Positions 23,742 through 36,869 of a DNA stretch of 64,000 nt are shown piece by piece. Location of the stretch: assembly GCA_032717465.1 (NCBI GenBank), contig CM064632.1:27359314-27423313 (forward strand), written 5' to 3'. The notes under the pieces are model-generated. The model worked only from the letters and a program-made list of their open reading frames with translations. It did no database searches and was not told the origin of the DNA. The position numbers were made by a program, and so were the translations under genes. Every line of letters starts with the position of its first letter. Position 1 is the stretch's first letter. This DNA is from Coenobita brevimanus (taxonomy: Eukaryota > Arthropoda > Malacostraca > Decapoda > Coenobitidae).

Positions 23742-23861
23742 ACTGCCTACACGCCGGTGAAAACTAAGCAGACAAAATTGGATCCATCCTGCAAGCGTTT
23801 TACTGCCCACACGCAAGTGAGAACTAAGCAGAAACAATCAGATCCATCCAGCAGGTGTTCT
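23742..23861 (+). repeat. 60-bp tandem duplication
   Basis: ACTGCCTACACGCCGGTGA at 23742 recurs as ACTGCCCACACGCAAGTGA at 23802, with following words (ACTAAGCAGA, GATCCATCC) also shared. Confidence 0.75.
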
Positions 23862-25349
23862 GCCTTTGGCGGTTTCATGTTGTTTGTGGATCAACCCACT
23901 GTGAATGGCCGAGCAATCCCATCAACCCCAGGCAAGTAACCGCCCATTCAGGGCCGTCCCATGTAGTGAACCGATGTTCCCTTGTGGCTGACATTGCCTC
24001 ACCACAGTGAGGTGCGTAGAAAAGTGTTGAGGTTAAGTTCCTGAGTGGATACTGCATTTTCATCTCTCCACCCAGTTATCAAAGGCACCATTGTAGGCTC
24101 CCCATCACCCAGTAGTTCTCTGCAAAGTATACAAGTACATTAGACGGGAGGAGGAGGAGGAGAGGAAGAAGAAGAAGGGACACTTTACGACTCTGGCTAG
24201 GTGCGATGCTCGTTTGTTTCGCCCACGTTAGAAAATTAAGTCGGTCCCCAAAAGACCTTCCCACCATCACTCCTCCCCCTTAGCCCCCATTAACCCCCCA
24301 ACACCGCTTTTTCATCTATGATTTCTTTCAACTTTCGAAAGCACCTTAGTTCCAAAGGTTATATCCAACACCTCCAGTGGAAAAAGCCTACCCTCTCCTG
24401 TTCTTCTCTTCAACTGTTTCCTCCCCCTCTCCCTTCTCTCTAGCTCTCCCTCGCCTTCTCTCACATCTCTTTCTGTTCCTTTGCCCTCCCCTCTACATCC
24501 TTATCCTCCTCTTTGGATTCCTCCCCTTCCATATTTCCAATTTTAATAAGAAACGTCGTTTAACTATCACCCATCTAGCGAGCCAATAATGTAATCGCCT
24601 GCATCAGTGAGCGTGTTCCAAAAATATCTCAAAATCAAATGGCCAAAGTATATCCGAAATTTGTGGGCAATATCCCAGGACATATGACTTGGTTTTTAAT
24701 CATTTTATCGAAGCTTTGATGATATGCCTTTGATTACCAGATGATCTTGCAAGCAATAATGCCCTCTAACTTTTTTTTTGCTTGCCATTATTCACCATTT
24801 TCTATCGTGCCCTCAACGAAAAGACCGGCCAATTAAAGAGTGAGTATTTGAAATGATTCAAAGGCCTGTTGTATTCAATGACCTGCGCCAACATAATACT
24901 CCTGACTTAAGGGTTCTGAATGCTAACATGATAGTTAAGTTAGTAGGAGTAAACAACGAAGCTGCGATGATACGTTTCAGACTACCAGAGGATTATTGAT
25001 TTAGTTTTGTAGTGATGGCGAGCGACACACATTCATGGGCGAATTCTTTGGTTTTATTATTGGTTGTTGTTATTCCTTTCCTTTAGATTTTCCTCTTCCC
25101 ATTCTTTTCTTGTACTGTGCCCACACCTTCTTCGCCCTCCTTTCATCTCCTCCTCCACCACACCAACCCGTTCTCCACCTTTCACTCCTCCCCATAGTTT
25201 CCCACTACCTTCGATCACACTTCAACTATTTACTTTTTTTTTTCTTGTAACAATGTTTACAGCTAAGGGATGAAATCCCTCTACTACCCCTCACCTCCGA
25301 TTTTTTTTATAATTCCTCACACCTTCACAGTACATTATTTATACATAAA
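23862..25349. other. no gene recognised; short GGAGGAGGAGG and CT-rich patches
   Basis: Includes a GGA run near 24149-24175 and C/T-rich stretches at 24380-24530 and 25070-25250. Frames of 60-71 residues lack domains. Confidence 0.4.
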
Positions 25350-25616
25350 TATTTTTTTTCTATCGGGATTTATAACCTACACATATAATACTTACGTCAT
25401 GCATTTTCCCTACTGGTATTTCTAACTCACCATTATACTATTTCCTTAGATTATATATCATTTCCTACCTCTTGTTTTCTTTTTTTTTAACTGAGAGGAT
25501 TTTTACTTAGAAAATATTTGTTATTTCCCATCAGTGTTGCCCACTTATCTCTGCAATGTCCACATAGATTTTATATCTATCTATTATAAATATACTGTAT
25601 CTACTGTATATATCTA

Positions 25617-25693
<77 letters not shown>

Positions 25694-26225
25694 CTCCTAC
25701 ATGTATACTTTCAACACTTTATAACATTCATTTCAGTTACTTACCATTTCCGGTGACATATTCACCTCATCTGTATAATGTCATCTTGGATTATACTGAT
25801 ATTTTCTTCTACCAGCTTTGTACTTAAAATTCACTTGCATAATATCTACTCAGAGTATATTAATATTCTTCCTACTGGTATCAATACTTTCCAGCATTTG
25901 CAACTTGCGCTTTTACTGCTTCCTTAAAATTAATAGTTTTTCCTGCCACTGTTATGAACTTTACTATATTCTTCCCTTAACTAACACATTCCTTTTTCTC
26001 CATAATACCCAACTCTCAGCAATAACATTCAAATAAATTACACATTTAGGCTACTACTATTTCCAATTCATGTTAACAATATTTACTTAGGTTACTGTAT
26101 ATTTATTTTTCCCCTACTCTATTTCCAGCTCACCAATATATGTGCACTGAATATATTTCCCACCAGTGTTTCTATCTCGCCTGTATAACATTTGCTTGGA
26201 TTATTTTTGTCGACAATTGTGCATT
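25350..26225 (+). repeat. highly degenerate AT-rich tandem repeat
   Basis: A pattern of TTTCC(C)ACTGGTATTT, a CTCACC-like word, then TATAATATTT and CTTAGATTATAT-like words recurs at about 60-100 bp spacing (near 25405, 25528, 25745, 25806, 25867, 25939, 26157). A (GT)n array sits at 25638-25691. Unit boundaries are uncertain. Confidence 0.45.
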
Positions 26226-26231
26226 CAATTC

Positions 26232-26430
26232 AACATGATTTTCTTCCTTCTCCAGCATATTTCACGTACCTCAGTGAGAGAAAAAGACAACTCTACGGCT
26301 CTCATCCTTTCCATAGCACTTCTTTGTGACTAGCATCTTGTTCTATTGTTATTCTCTCATTACAATTCAACATTCCAGATTAAGAGACGGTAATTTTGAG
26401 CCAAGTTAAAATAAATGGAGTATAGCAAAC
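26232..26430 (+). repeat. dispersed repeat family A, copy 3
   Basis: CCAGCATATTTCACGTACCT, CAGTGAGAGAAAAAGACAAC, CCATAGCACTTCTTTGTGAC, GAGCCAAGTTAAAATAAA, in the same order as the other copies. Confidence 0.65.
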
Positions 26431-26639
26431 ACTTTTTCTTTCCGACCACTTTTCTCAATTCATCTCATCTGAAGCACCTCCATTCTCCCATTAACTCTGT
26501 CACAATTTCGCTGGCCTATTTTTTCCCGCTTCTTTTTTCCAACCTATTATTTCCCCAGACATTAGGCAGCTCAAGAAACGTCTGATCCCGTCCCTGGCAG
26601 CTGGGACGGAGATTAAGACGCTGGATTTTTGCCGGAGAG

Positions 26640-27620
26640 GGGAGGGAGTCGGAGGAAAGAGGAGAAGAGAGGGAAGGAAGTGAGAGGGAAGTATGAGGGA
26701 AGAGGAGAGAAAAGAGAAGACGGAAAGAGGTGGGATGGGAGAAGAATGTAGAGGGGAAGGGGCAGTGAGGGAGGAAGGTAGGAAGAGGCGAGAGGAAAAG
26801 AATAATAACAGGGAGGGAAGAGGAATGGAGGGAAGAGGAAGTGACAGGGATAATGGAAAGAAGTGGGAGGGAAAATGGAAAGAGGAGTTAGGAATGATTG
26901 AAAGAAGAGAAACAGGAGAAAGAAAGAAGTAAGCAGGATGATGGTAGGGAGGAGGGAAAGGAAGAGAGGAAGATGTGAAGAGTAAGAAGGAAGAGGAGAA
27001 GAGATAAGAAGTGGTTGGGAAGAGAGAAAGAGCTGAAAGGGAAGGGAAAAGCTAGATGAAAGAGAAGAAAGTGGGTGAGAAAGGAAAAAAGTGTTTGGCA
27101 GGGAAAGAAGGAAATATTAACAGATAAGAGAAATGAAAAGAGGAAAAGTAATGACAGAACTGGAGAAGAGAGTGAAATGAGGAGCCTTTGTGAAGGGAAA
27201 ATGAGAGAAAAAGAAAAACAACAAAAGAAAAAAAACGTGATGAGAGTAAAGGAAGTGTCAGAAAATGTGACGGGGAGGGGATGACTTGTTTAAGGATGAA
27301 GAAGTGGAAGAGGAAAGAAACAAGGAAGAAAGTAATGAGAGGAAAACTGAGAGACGAGGAGGAAAGAATTAAGGAAATAAAGAAAAAGGCCAAGAGAATG
27401 AAAATGCCCGGGAAATGGTGAAAAAAGGAAGGAAAGGAAAAATGATAAGCAAGGCAGGTGAGGAGAGGGGAGATGAGGAAGACCATTTTGGTGTGAGAGG
27501 AAAAGGGAGACCACGAAGAACTGAAGAAGGGAGGGAAAAGAAGATGAAAAGGAAAACAAGTAACAGCAGGAAAAAAAGGGGGGGAGACGAGAGAGGACAA
27601 AGTGATAGTAGAGAAGAATG
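26640..27620. repeat. polypurine tract, about 1 kb
   Basis: A/G-rich plus strand made of GGAAGAGG, GAGAGG and GAAAG words. The opposing 182-residue Phe/Ser/Leu-rich frame is an artefact of the pyrimidine strand. Confidence 0.9.
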
Positions 27621-27687
27621 ACTGAAAATCTGATAACAGACATCGTTCGAATCGTTATAGTAAAGTTGCCTATACTCTTTTTACTTT

Positions 27688-29529
<1,842 letters not shown>

Positions 29530-29800
29530 ACCACATCATAAAGCACCACCACACTTGAGCAGACATCAGGCCATACCACACCACATCACACACAACAAAA
29601 CACCGTCAAACCACAACACCACACTCTAACCACAGCACAGAACCACATCACACTACATCACATCACACACTATCCCAACACGTAACATCACAGCTTTAAA
29701 ATACAACACCACTTAACGCAGCACAGAACTACATCACACCATTTCACCATACCACACCACACCATACCTCATTATACACCATCACATCCAGTTTATAACT
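29530..29800 (-). repeat. degenerate CACACC/CATCACAC satellite
   Basis: Same satellite type as at 8020-9245, reversed. It continues into a C-run and ACCACC array at about 29803-29832. Confidence 0.8.
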
Positions 29801-29832
29801 ACCCCCCCCCCCTACTACTACCACCACCACCA

Positions 29833-30540
29833 CTCACTGCTATCACCAATATTCCACCACACAAACCCACATTTTAACTTACGGAGCCAGGCATTCATTT
29901 TGTTGAAATTCCAAAAACTCAAGTAAACGCTCGGGCCAGTATCAAGTTACAAATAATAAAATTGTTGGAGGAGAACAAAAGGGGACCAAACTGGGCGAGA
30001 CAACCTGACTGGAGTAATTAAGAAAAATGCATTACGTTGGCCACAACACTGAGTTATTTTATTTTATCAGAATTACGATAGAGTTCCGAAAAATAATATC
30101 GGTTCACATTTTAGCCGATCGGGTTTGACACTCTTACGTAGCGTTCTGAGAAGTATGTTGGGCTCCCGGGATCGATTCACTGGGTGTCAGAATGCACCGC
30201 TCACAGTCTCAGCATTGCTCGTGAGGAAGTGGATCACTATTTATGTCCGCAACTGTGCAAGCCGCTAGTGGGCGAGTGGCCAGAAATACGTAGTTGGAGT
30301 GACAGACTAGGGAAATTTCAGTCCCCAGGAGGTAAAGGAAATTGAAGGTTATCTGATAATCTAATGACATCAAAGGACAATGGCTGCGCACTTTGTCTTG
30401 AAATACAAATATATACTATAATTATCTATCACTAAAATATATCTACAGTACGTTCGCTCAGTACTTTCCTAGTCTACCCTCAGGCCCCTTCACCTCGTAG
30501 GGGATAATATGGGATTGTCTTCTTCCTTATTTAATATATA
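29833..30540. other. no gene recognised
   Basis: Contains GGGATCGATTC near 30168, weakly like a tRNA B box. No partner A box supports a SINE call. Confidence 0.35.
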
Positions 30541-30609
30541 TCTTTCCAGGGCATCACCCTTCCCTTTACTGTAAATGTGTATAAAGGGAAGGGTGATGCC
30601 CTGGAAAGA
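30541..30609. repeat. perfect 27-bp inverted repeat at the 5' end of a LINE
   Basis: The left arm (30541-30567) is the exact reverse complement of 30583-30609, with a 15-nt loop. The right arm is LINE coding sequence (KGKGDALER). Similarity stops at the arm ends, so this looks like a short 5' inversion or snap-back made during reverse transcription. Confidence 0.9.
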
Positions 30610-32025
30610 GGAAATTATAGAGGTATAAAGCTTTTAGATCAGATAATGAAGGTAATGGAGAGAGTTTTAGAAGGTATGATTAGAGAAAGAGTGAATATTG
30701 ATGAGATGCAGTTTGGGTTTATGCCAGGTAGGGGGACCACTGATGTCATATTCATTGTTCGACAGCTTCAGGAAAAATATATTGGTAGGAGAAGGGACCT
30801 TTATTTTGTTTTTGTTGATTTGGAAAAGGCCTTTGACAGAGTCCCTAGAGAGGTGGTGAAGTGGGCAATGAGAAAGCTTGGCTTGGAGGAGTGGCTGGTT
30901 AGGGTGGTTATGGCCATGTATGTGGGTGCTCACACCCAGGTGAGAGTGAATGGAGATTTGAGTGATGAGTTTTCCGTGAATGTTGGTGTGCATCAGGGGT
31001 CAGTCTTGAGTCCCATGTTGTTTATCATGGTACTTGAAGCCCTTTCACGTGACTTTAGAAACGGACTCCCGTGGGAGTTGTTGTATGCTGATGATTTGGT
31101 GTTGATTGCAGAGAATGAAAGGGAGGCGGAGGAAAGGTTTAGGAAGTGGAGAGATGGTATGGGGCAAAAGGGTTTAAGGGTAAATGCAGATAAAACAAAA
31201 GTGATGATATCTAGGGTTGGTGGCGGTACTGTCAAAGGCGAGGGAGAGTGGCCATGTGCAGTTTGCCACAAGAGCGTGGGAAGTAATTCCATCTTGTGCG
31301 GTGTGTGTGATAAATGGGTGCATAAGAGATGTAGTGGTATCAGAGGTAGACTGCGGGATAATGCTGATTTTATGTGTACGGCGTGCCGGGGTGAGCAGGT
31401 GGAGATCGTCAGACGTGAAAGGATTGAACTTGCTGGTGAATCTCTTGAGTGTGTGGAAGAGTTTTGTTATTTGGGAGACATGTGTGCTGGAGGTGGGGCT
31501 GGAGCTAGCTCTGTGGCTAGGGTGAGAAGTGGTTGGAAATAGTTCAGGGAGCTCTTGCCTCTCCTGACATTGAGAGGGCTCTCTCTACGTGCCAAGGGGT
31601 CTTTGTATGCAGCATGTGTTAGGAGTGTAATGCTGTATGGCAGTGAGACCTGGGCAGTGAAGGAGGAAGACATTCGCCGGGTCAGACGTACAGAAATGAC
31701 AATGATTAGGTGGATGTGCAGTGCGTCCCTGCGTCCAAGGCCTGGAGGGGCTGGGTTTACAATGGAAGAGTTGAGAGGTAGGATGGGACTGGAGTGTATT
31801 GGTGTTGTGATGAGGAGAGGTAGATTGAGGTGGTTTGGACATGTGGAGAGGATGGGGGATGATAATTGGGTGAGAAAGGTGAGAAGTGTTAATATTGGGG
31901 GTGGGGTTATGAGGGGTAGACCGAGAAAGACATGGGACGAGGTCATTAAGTGTGACCTTAGGGTTAAGGGACTGAACAGGGAGGCTGCAATGGATCGTGC
32001 AGCGTGGAGAGCCGCCATTAAGTGA
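30577..32025 (+). pseudogene. non-LTR retrotransposon polyprotein with PHD-type finger after the RT
   Basis: A LINE reverse transcriptase, 5'-truncated (endonuclease missing) with one in-frame TAG at 31540-31542, after which the same frame continues to 32025. Residues counted from 30577: NYRGIKLL (13-20), FGFMPGRGTTD (46-56), motif A FVDLEKAFDRVP (79-90), VHQGSVLSPMLF (138-149), catalytic YADD (170-173). A C4HC3 finger follows: C227, C230, C241, C244, H249, C252, C267, C270, the spacing of a PHD finger. Downstream come YGSETWAVKEEDIRRV, RWFGHVERM and GRPRKTW. PHD fingers bind histone tails in host proteins; a targeting role here is only an inference. The clade is not assigned. Confidence 0.9.
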
Positions 32026-32075
32026 CCAAGGCCGACGCATGCAAGCATGTTGGAGCCTTTAAAAACGAAACGAAA
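32026..32075 (+). mobile_element. 3' UTR of the PHD-finger LINE
   Basis: ACCAAGGCCGACGCATGCAA and AGCATGTTGGAGCC are shared with the minus-strand fragment at 14993-15093, so the 3' UTR extends at least to about 32055. The exact 3' end and tail are unclear. Confidence 0.75.
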
Positions 32076-32104
32076 ACGTTGAGAAGGGGCATGTAGGATG
32101 ATGC

Positions 32105-32350
32105 TTTTCTCTCTCTCTCTCTCTCTCTCTTCCATACTTTGTGATCATTCACCCTCTCTTCCTGATTCTTCCCCCACCCTCGCTCCCTCACATATTAATC
32201 ACTTACTCACTCACTCACATTTCTTAATCTTTCACTCTCCTTCATCCTCTCTCCCTCGTTCAATCACTCGTTTATTCACCCACTCATTCACTCACTCACT
32301 CTTTTATAATAATCACTCTATCCACCGCTCATTCTCTCACATTTCATCAA

Positions 32351-32399
<49 letters not shown>

Positions 32400-32460
32400 T
32401 TTCATTCACTCTAATATTTCTTCATCAGCTTCTCTTTCCTTCCTAATGACCGGGAACTAA
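32105..32460. repeat. (CT)n-rich pyrimidine stretch
   Basis: (CT)n at about 32108-32130 and 32351-32395 with CACTCACTCA words between. No gene. Confidence 0.88.
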
Positions 32461-32672
32461 GCGTCTTTCCTTGTCTTCCAATTACTTTGAAACGTAATAG
32501 CTTTGGACCCAGACGACAAGCCCATTAATATAGAACATTACATTTTATCACTGTTAATGGGCTATGGGTTTCATTATCTTCCGTCGAGGTTCATTTGTTA
32601 TAATGATCTACAGGTCTCATTATATTTACTATTGATGTTTATTGTTCTTTATTCACTTTGAGCATTTTCTGA

Positions 32673-32675
<3 letters not shown>

Positions 32676-32771
<96 letters not shown>

Positions 32772-32796
32772 TCTCTCTCTCTCTCTCTCTCTCTCT
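32676..32796. repeat. (GT)n-(CT)n compound microsatellite
   Basis: GT to about 32770, then CT to 32796. Confidence 0.97.
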
Positions 32797-33032
32797 AATG
32801 AGAGTATTACGACTCAGGCTCCATTACTCACCCTCTGCTTAGTAAAACTGCCTGACGTTAGCTAGAATAGAATAATAAAACTCTGCTAATCCTGAAAGCC
32901 TTTGTGTACTGTACATACATGTACTGTGCATATAATTATGTATTTTACATACTGTCTATACATATCAATAATGGATACAAGCATACAGTAACTCCATATT
33001 TATTTATGTATGTACGTGCACAAGCGACCGCC

Positions 33033-33034
<2 letters not shown>

Positions 33035-33073
<39 letters not shown>
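33035..33073. repeat. (CA)n microsatellite
   Basis: About 39 bp of CA. The next 150 bp hold nothing identifiable beyond an A-run at 33122-33132. Confidence 0.93.
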
Positions 33074-33076
<3 letters not shown>

Positions 33077-33229
33077 TAGTCTCTGGACTTGTCGTGCTAA
33101 CCTCCGGGGCTAATTTGTGGTAAAAAAAAAAAGGCAGTATCAACATGAGTCCAATTATCAGCGGCTACGGATCTACGCTTACTGACAACCCTAAGGGGAA
33201 AATGGTCTCACTCATTATTCATTTATAAG

Positions 33230-34140
33230 GTCGCTGGTGACTGTGGCTGGATATTGGGTGAGGACTGGACTCATGTATGGAGAAAGAGATGTGAGGGAGA
33301 AGAGAGAAGATGGAGAGATGAAGCAAAGGGAAGGAAGTGAAGAAGAATGAGGGGAGAGGGAGAAGGAAGGAAGGAAGGAAGAGGAAGGGTGAAGAAGGGG
33401 AAAGGGAGAAAAGCAAGACCTGTGCATCGCTTGGTGAGGGCAACCGAGAGCCTGAGTGGAGTAGGGGGCAGCTGACAGACAAGACTGGAGACACAGCAGC
33501 AGAGCAATACAAGCACGACAGCTGGCACAGAACACGGCAGGAAATACAGCCAGAGGAGAAGACAGCTGAGACAATGAACAGGATAAAGCAGTAGTGATAA
33601 TAAACGATGAACAGGACGAAGGACACAAGACCTGGATAACTGAAGATAAATGACACAGAACACAGAAAGGAAGGCAAGCAGAGGAGGACATGTGGATGAC
33701 GAAGAACAGGGCAATGCGGCAGAATGATAAAGAATATAAGCAAAGGAAAGGACAGCCAACTTCCAAGGCTCTAGACAAGACAGCAGGATAATACAAACAA
33801 GGCAGATGACACGGAGCACAGAAGGGAACACAATAAAGCAGATCACAGTTGTTAAATCACGAAGAGGATAAAAATAATAGGATAACGCTCTGAGAATATC
33901 AATACACCAGTTGACGGGTAAAGAAAATAGGGTAATAAACAGGATATACAAACACGGGAGGGAATAGCTGACTGATGAGGAGGAGGACAGAGCAGATGAA
34001 ATATATTATGGAGGCATTTGACTGGAACATGATTTACGAACGACAAAATATATGACTGAGGACAGGTAAGAGATGAATCAGAGGGAAAGGATATTGGATT
34101 GAAAATGGTGAGTCGAAGCAGAGGTGAGGAGCAAGTCTGG
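33230..34140. repeat. polypurine-rich tract, about 0.9 kb
   Basis: A/G-rich (GGAAGG, GAAGAAG, GAGAGG) to about 33410, then a longer purine-biased region with recurrent ACAGAACACAG, GACAAGAC and GGATAA words, possibly a decayed minisatellite. Opposing Ser/Leu/Phe-rich minus-strand frames are artefacts. Confidence 0.7.
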
Positions 34141-34159
34141 TTTAAAGTGAACAAAAATG

Positions 34160-34228
34160 TTTAAACTGACCTTGCAAATTCAAGCCTTGACCTGGCCCTG
34201 TGACCTTGACTTTGACCTACCGGTACTG
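34160..34228 (-). repeat. fragment of the GGTCAAGGTCACA element
   Basis: Reverse-complemented: GGTAGGTCAAAGTCAAGGTC, ACAGGGCCAGGTCAAGGC. The same word order closes each unit of the elements at 15910 and 40054. Confidence 0.6.
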
Positions 34229-34504
34229 TTCTAAAATACGACAGATTTACTCCCTAGCTAACCCTCAATCATTCCATCAGTTCTGTTACACACAGACACA
34301 CATACCTGCGACCGTAGGCTGGGCTACAGCATAATGTGTGCATGAATTTGTCCATGTAGGTAAGTACTGTATATATGTATATAGTGCATGTATGTCTGTA
34401 TGTTTGTATGTATGTATGTAACCTAAGTGTACACAGACGCTTTACCATTATTCAGGTGTAAAGGTAGTATGTCATGGACGCGTTGACTGGAATTATTATT
34501 ATTT

Positions 34505-34735
34505 GTATGAAGAGTTATTACCTACGCCATGGAGGTTGTGTCTAGGAGCTCGGTTTGATCGTGTCTATCTGTCTCTGTATTTGTCTGCCTACTTGTCTGT
34601 CTGTCTCTTTATCTGTCTGCCTACCTGTCTGTCTCTCTGTCTGTGTCGCCAACAGTATGGGAAAATCAATCTCACGGAACTTTACCAACTGTTCCATAAT
34701 TACCTAGGATTGTCAGAAGAAAAGAGTCGTTAATT
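34505..34735 (+). mobile_element. GGAGGTTRTGT-ended MITE-like repeat, copy 1
   Basis: TTATTACCTACGCCATGGAG followed by GTTGTGTCTAGGAGCTCGGT and a CTGTCTGTCTG run. The mirror arrangement (GACAGACACC, ATAACCTCC, CCTCCGCC) is found in reverse at 36174-36530. Possibly continues to about 34735 (GGGAAAATCAATCTCACGG). Confidence 0.5.
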
Positions 34736-34914
34736 TTGGACGAAAAGTATCAAAATTCAACGTCAAGGCCAGAAAAATATAAAAGAAAACATGAATAAGG
34801 AGACGGTGCTGCCTTGACGGAGGAATGTGCTCTCAGTGCTCTTGATCATGTAGCTAATAACGCTAAGGATGGAAGACAGTCACCTACCTCTACCGGACTG
34901 AACAAATTCGTGCT

Positions 34915-35580
34915 CCCTCCTCTTCCCCTTCCACCATCCTCTCTCTCTCTCTCTCCTACAACATCCCAGAGCTCCCCTTATCATTCACCCGACCCAAATT
35001 CCCTCCTGCTCTTCTCCTCACCAACCTCTTCCCCTCCTCTCTTCCTACACTCCTCTGTCCCTCTTCCCTCTCCCCTTATCTCTACCTCCCCTTCCCTCTC
35101 CTTGTATCTGTCTCCCATCCCTTTTCATCGCTCCCTCCCCTCTCCTTGTACCTCTCTCCCATCCCCTCTCATCTCTCCCTCCCCTCTCCTTCTACCTCTC
35201 TCCCATCCCTTCTCATCTCTCCCTCCCCTCTCCTTCTACCTCTCTCCCATCCCCTCTCATCTCTCCCTCCCCTCTCCTTCTACCTCTCTCCCATCTCCTA
35301 TCATCTCTCCCTCCCCTCTCCTTGCATCTCTCTCCCATCCCCTATCATCTCTCCCTCCCCTCTCCTTGCACCTCTCTCCCATCCCCTCTCATCTCTCTCT
35401 CCCCTCTCCTTGTACCTCTCTCCCATCCCTCCTATCACTCCCTCCCCTCTCCCCTCTCCTTGCAACTCTTCCCCCTCCCCCCTCCCCTACTCATTCTCCA
35501 CACACCCTTTTTCTTCCACGCTTCCTCCTCTGTCTCCCCACTACCACATCCTCTTCCCCCTCCCCTCCTCCTTCTTTACC
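34915..35580. repeat. polypyrimidine tract
   Basis: C/T-only on most of the plus strand, containing the 42-bp minisatellite. The 256-residue frame here is a translation of that repeat. Confidence 0.88.
35113..35455. repeat. 42-bp minisatellite, about eight units
   Basis: CTCTCCCATCCCCTCTCATC then TCTCCCTCCCCTCTCCTTGT recurs every 42 bp, so open frames show a 14-residue repeat (LSPIPSHLSLPSPS type). Confidence 0.88.
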
Positions 35581-35736
35581 ATGAACCATCGATAAAACAT
35601 TAACGCGTAAATAATAAATAAATAGTGTCTTCATCAGAACAATACAAAATGTTCATTTATAAACATTTATTTTTGATATCCCAGGTTCAAAAAAGCATCA
35701 ATTAATATATGGACAGAAAAAAACTAGTGTCCTCGT

Positions 35737-35740
<4 letters not shown>

Positions 35741-35786
<46 letters not shown>

Positions 35787-35881
35787 AAAAAAATCATGCC
35801 CTTCATTACGATAGCGTTGTTTAATATAATACTCTTGGAAACAAAGACTATTTTATTCATGCAGTGGGAGACGCCGTTTTT

Positions 35882-35922
<41 letters not shown>

Positions 35923-36080
35923 GGTCTGAGTAAGTCACTTTGCCCAGGCCCCTGTGTTCCTAGTGGGACAAGAATTAGTAACAGATAATACAAAAAAGTG
36001 CCGGTGATAATAATGATAATGGTGATAGTGATGGTCATGGTGATAGTGATGATCATGATGATGATAAGATGAAAATGATG
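35741..36080. repeat. cluster of (CA)n, (CT)n and (GAT)n microsatellites
   Basis: (CA)n at 35741-35784, (CT)n at about 35886-35919, GATAATGATAATGGTGATAG-type array at about 36006-36078. Confidence 0.92.
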
Positions 36081-36173
36081 ATATTTAGCTCATAACTAAT
36101 AAATTGCCGGCATCGTCACGAAAACGTCAAAAAACCAACCCAGCCAAATATACCATTCCATGACTGACTAGAA

Positions 36174-36530
36174 CGCACTTCGAGAGGGCATACCTCCGCC
36201 AATACCAATAAAAATTATAATTTACTGCTGTCATTATTCTTTCCTACAGGACATATACTTTTTCCGTCTCACACAACCAATTAATTCTACAGTCTTCGTC
36301 TGCCCTGTTAAGCGATTTCAGAGAGTGCATACCTCCGCGACCGCCAATAAAATTTACTATTTCCGGCATGCAGAACCGGACCCACCTCAAAATCTAAGCA
36401 ACTCTTCCCTGACCCACTGGCTACCTATCCACCAAAATTCATTGAAATCTGACAACAGCTTTCTTAGATATCTTGTACACAGACAGACACCAACAAATAC
36501 ATAACCTCCTCCAACTTCGTGAGTCAGGTA
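36174..36530 (-). mobile_element. CCTCCGCC-type MITE-like repeat, copy 2
   Basis: Two similar blocks (GGGCATACCTCCGCCAATAC at about 36187 and GTGCATACCTCCGCGACCGC at about 36327) begin the sequence. CTTAGATATCTTGTACACAG, ACAGACACC and ATAACCTCCTCC end it. In reverse this matches the GGAGGTT/GTCTGTCTG order at 34505. Similar sequences are, from memory, widespread in marine invertebrates; a database search would decide the family. Confidence 0.5.
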
Positions 36531-36540
36531 ATCATACTAG

Positions 36541-36869
36541 ACCCGAGAGAAGTGTGGCTTCCCAACTTTTGCCCAGGCTGTCGCTTCAGTATAAAAATCG
36601 TCTGTAGGCAGCAGGAATAAAGGGGAAAAATGCTTAAATTCATACACAGCAGAAAGTTACCATTTGGACCACTGTTCATATTCGGCGCCAGAAGTGCGGT
36701 TAGCTGAGTTCCCCCCGCTCTTCGTTTCGGTCTGTTTCGAGATTCACACACACACACACACACAAATAACGTCGAGAAAATAAACTGAATAAACGGGAAA
36801 AAAAAAAAACACACAGGGAAATTGCTGACACACGAAGACAAAATTGAATAAAAAAGAAGTTATGCAGGA
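36541..36869. other. no gene; short (CA)n at about 36745-36764
   Basis: Nothing recognisable beyond the microsatellite and an A-run at 36798-36809. Confidence 0.35.

Noticed and set aside
30150..30240. SINE suggested by GGGATCGATTC
   Set aside because: An isolated B-box-like word without an A box, tail or second copy.
35113..35455. Regularly spaced 42-bp units, superficially CRISPR-like
   Set aside because: There are no unique spacers; the units are contiguous copies in a pyrimidine tract, and the context is eukaryotic.
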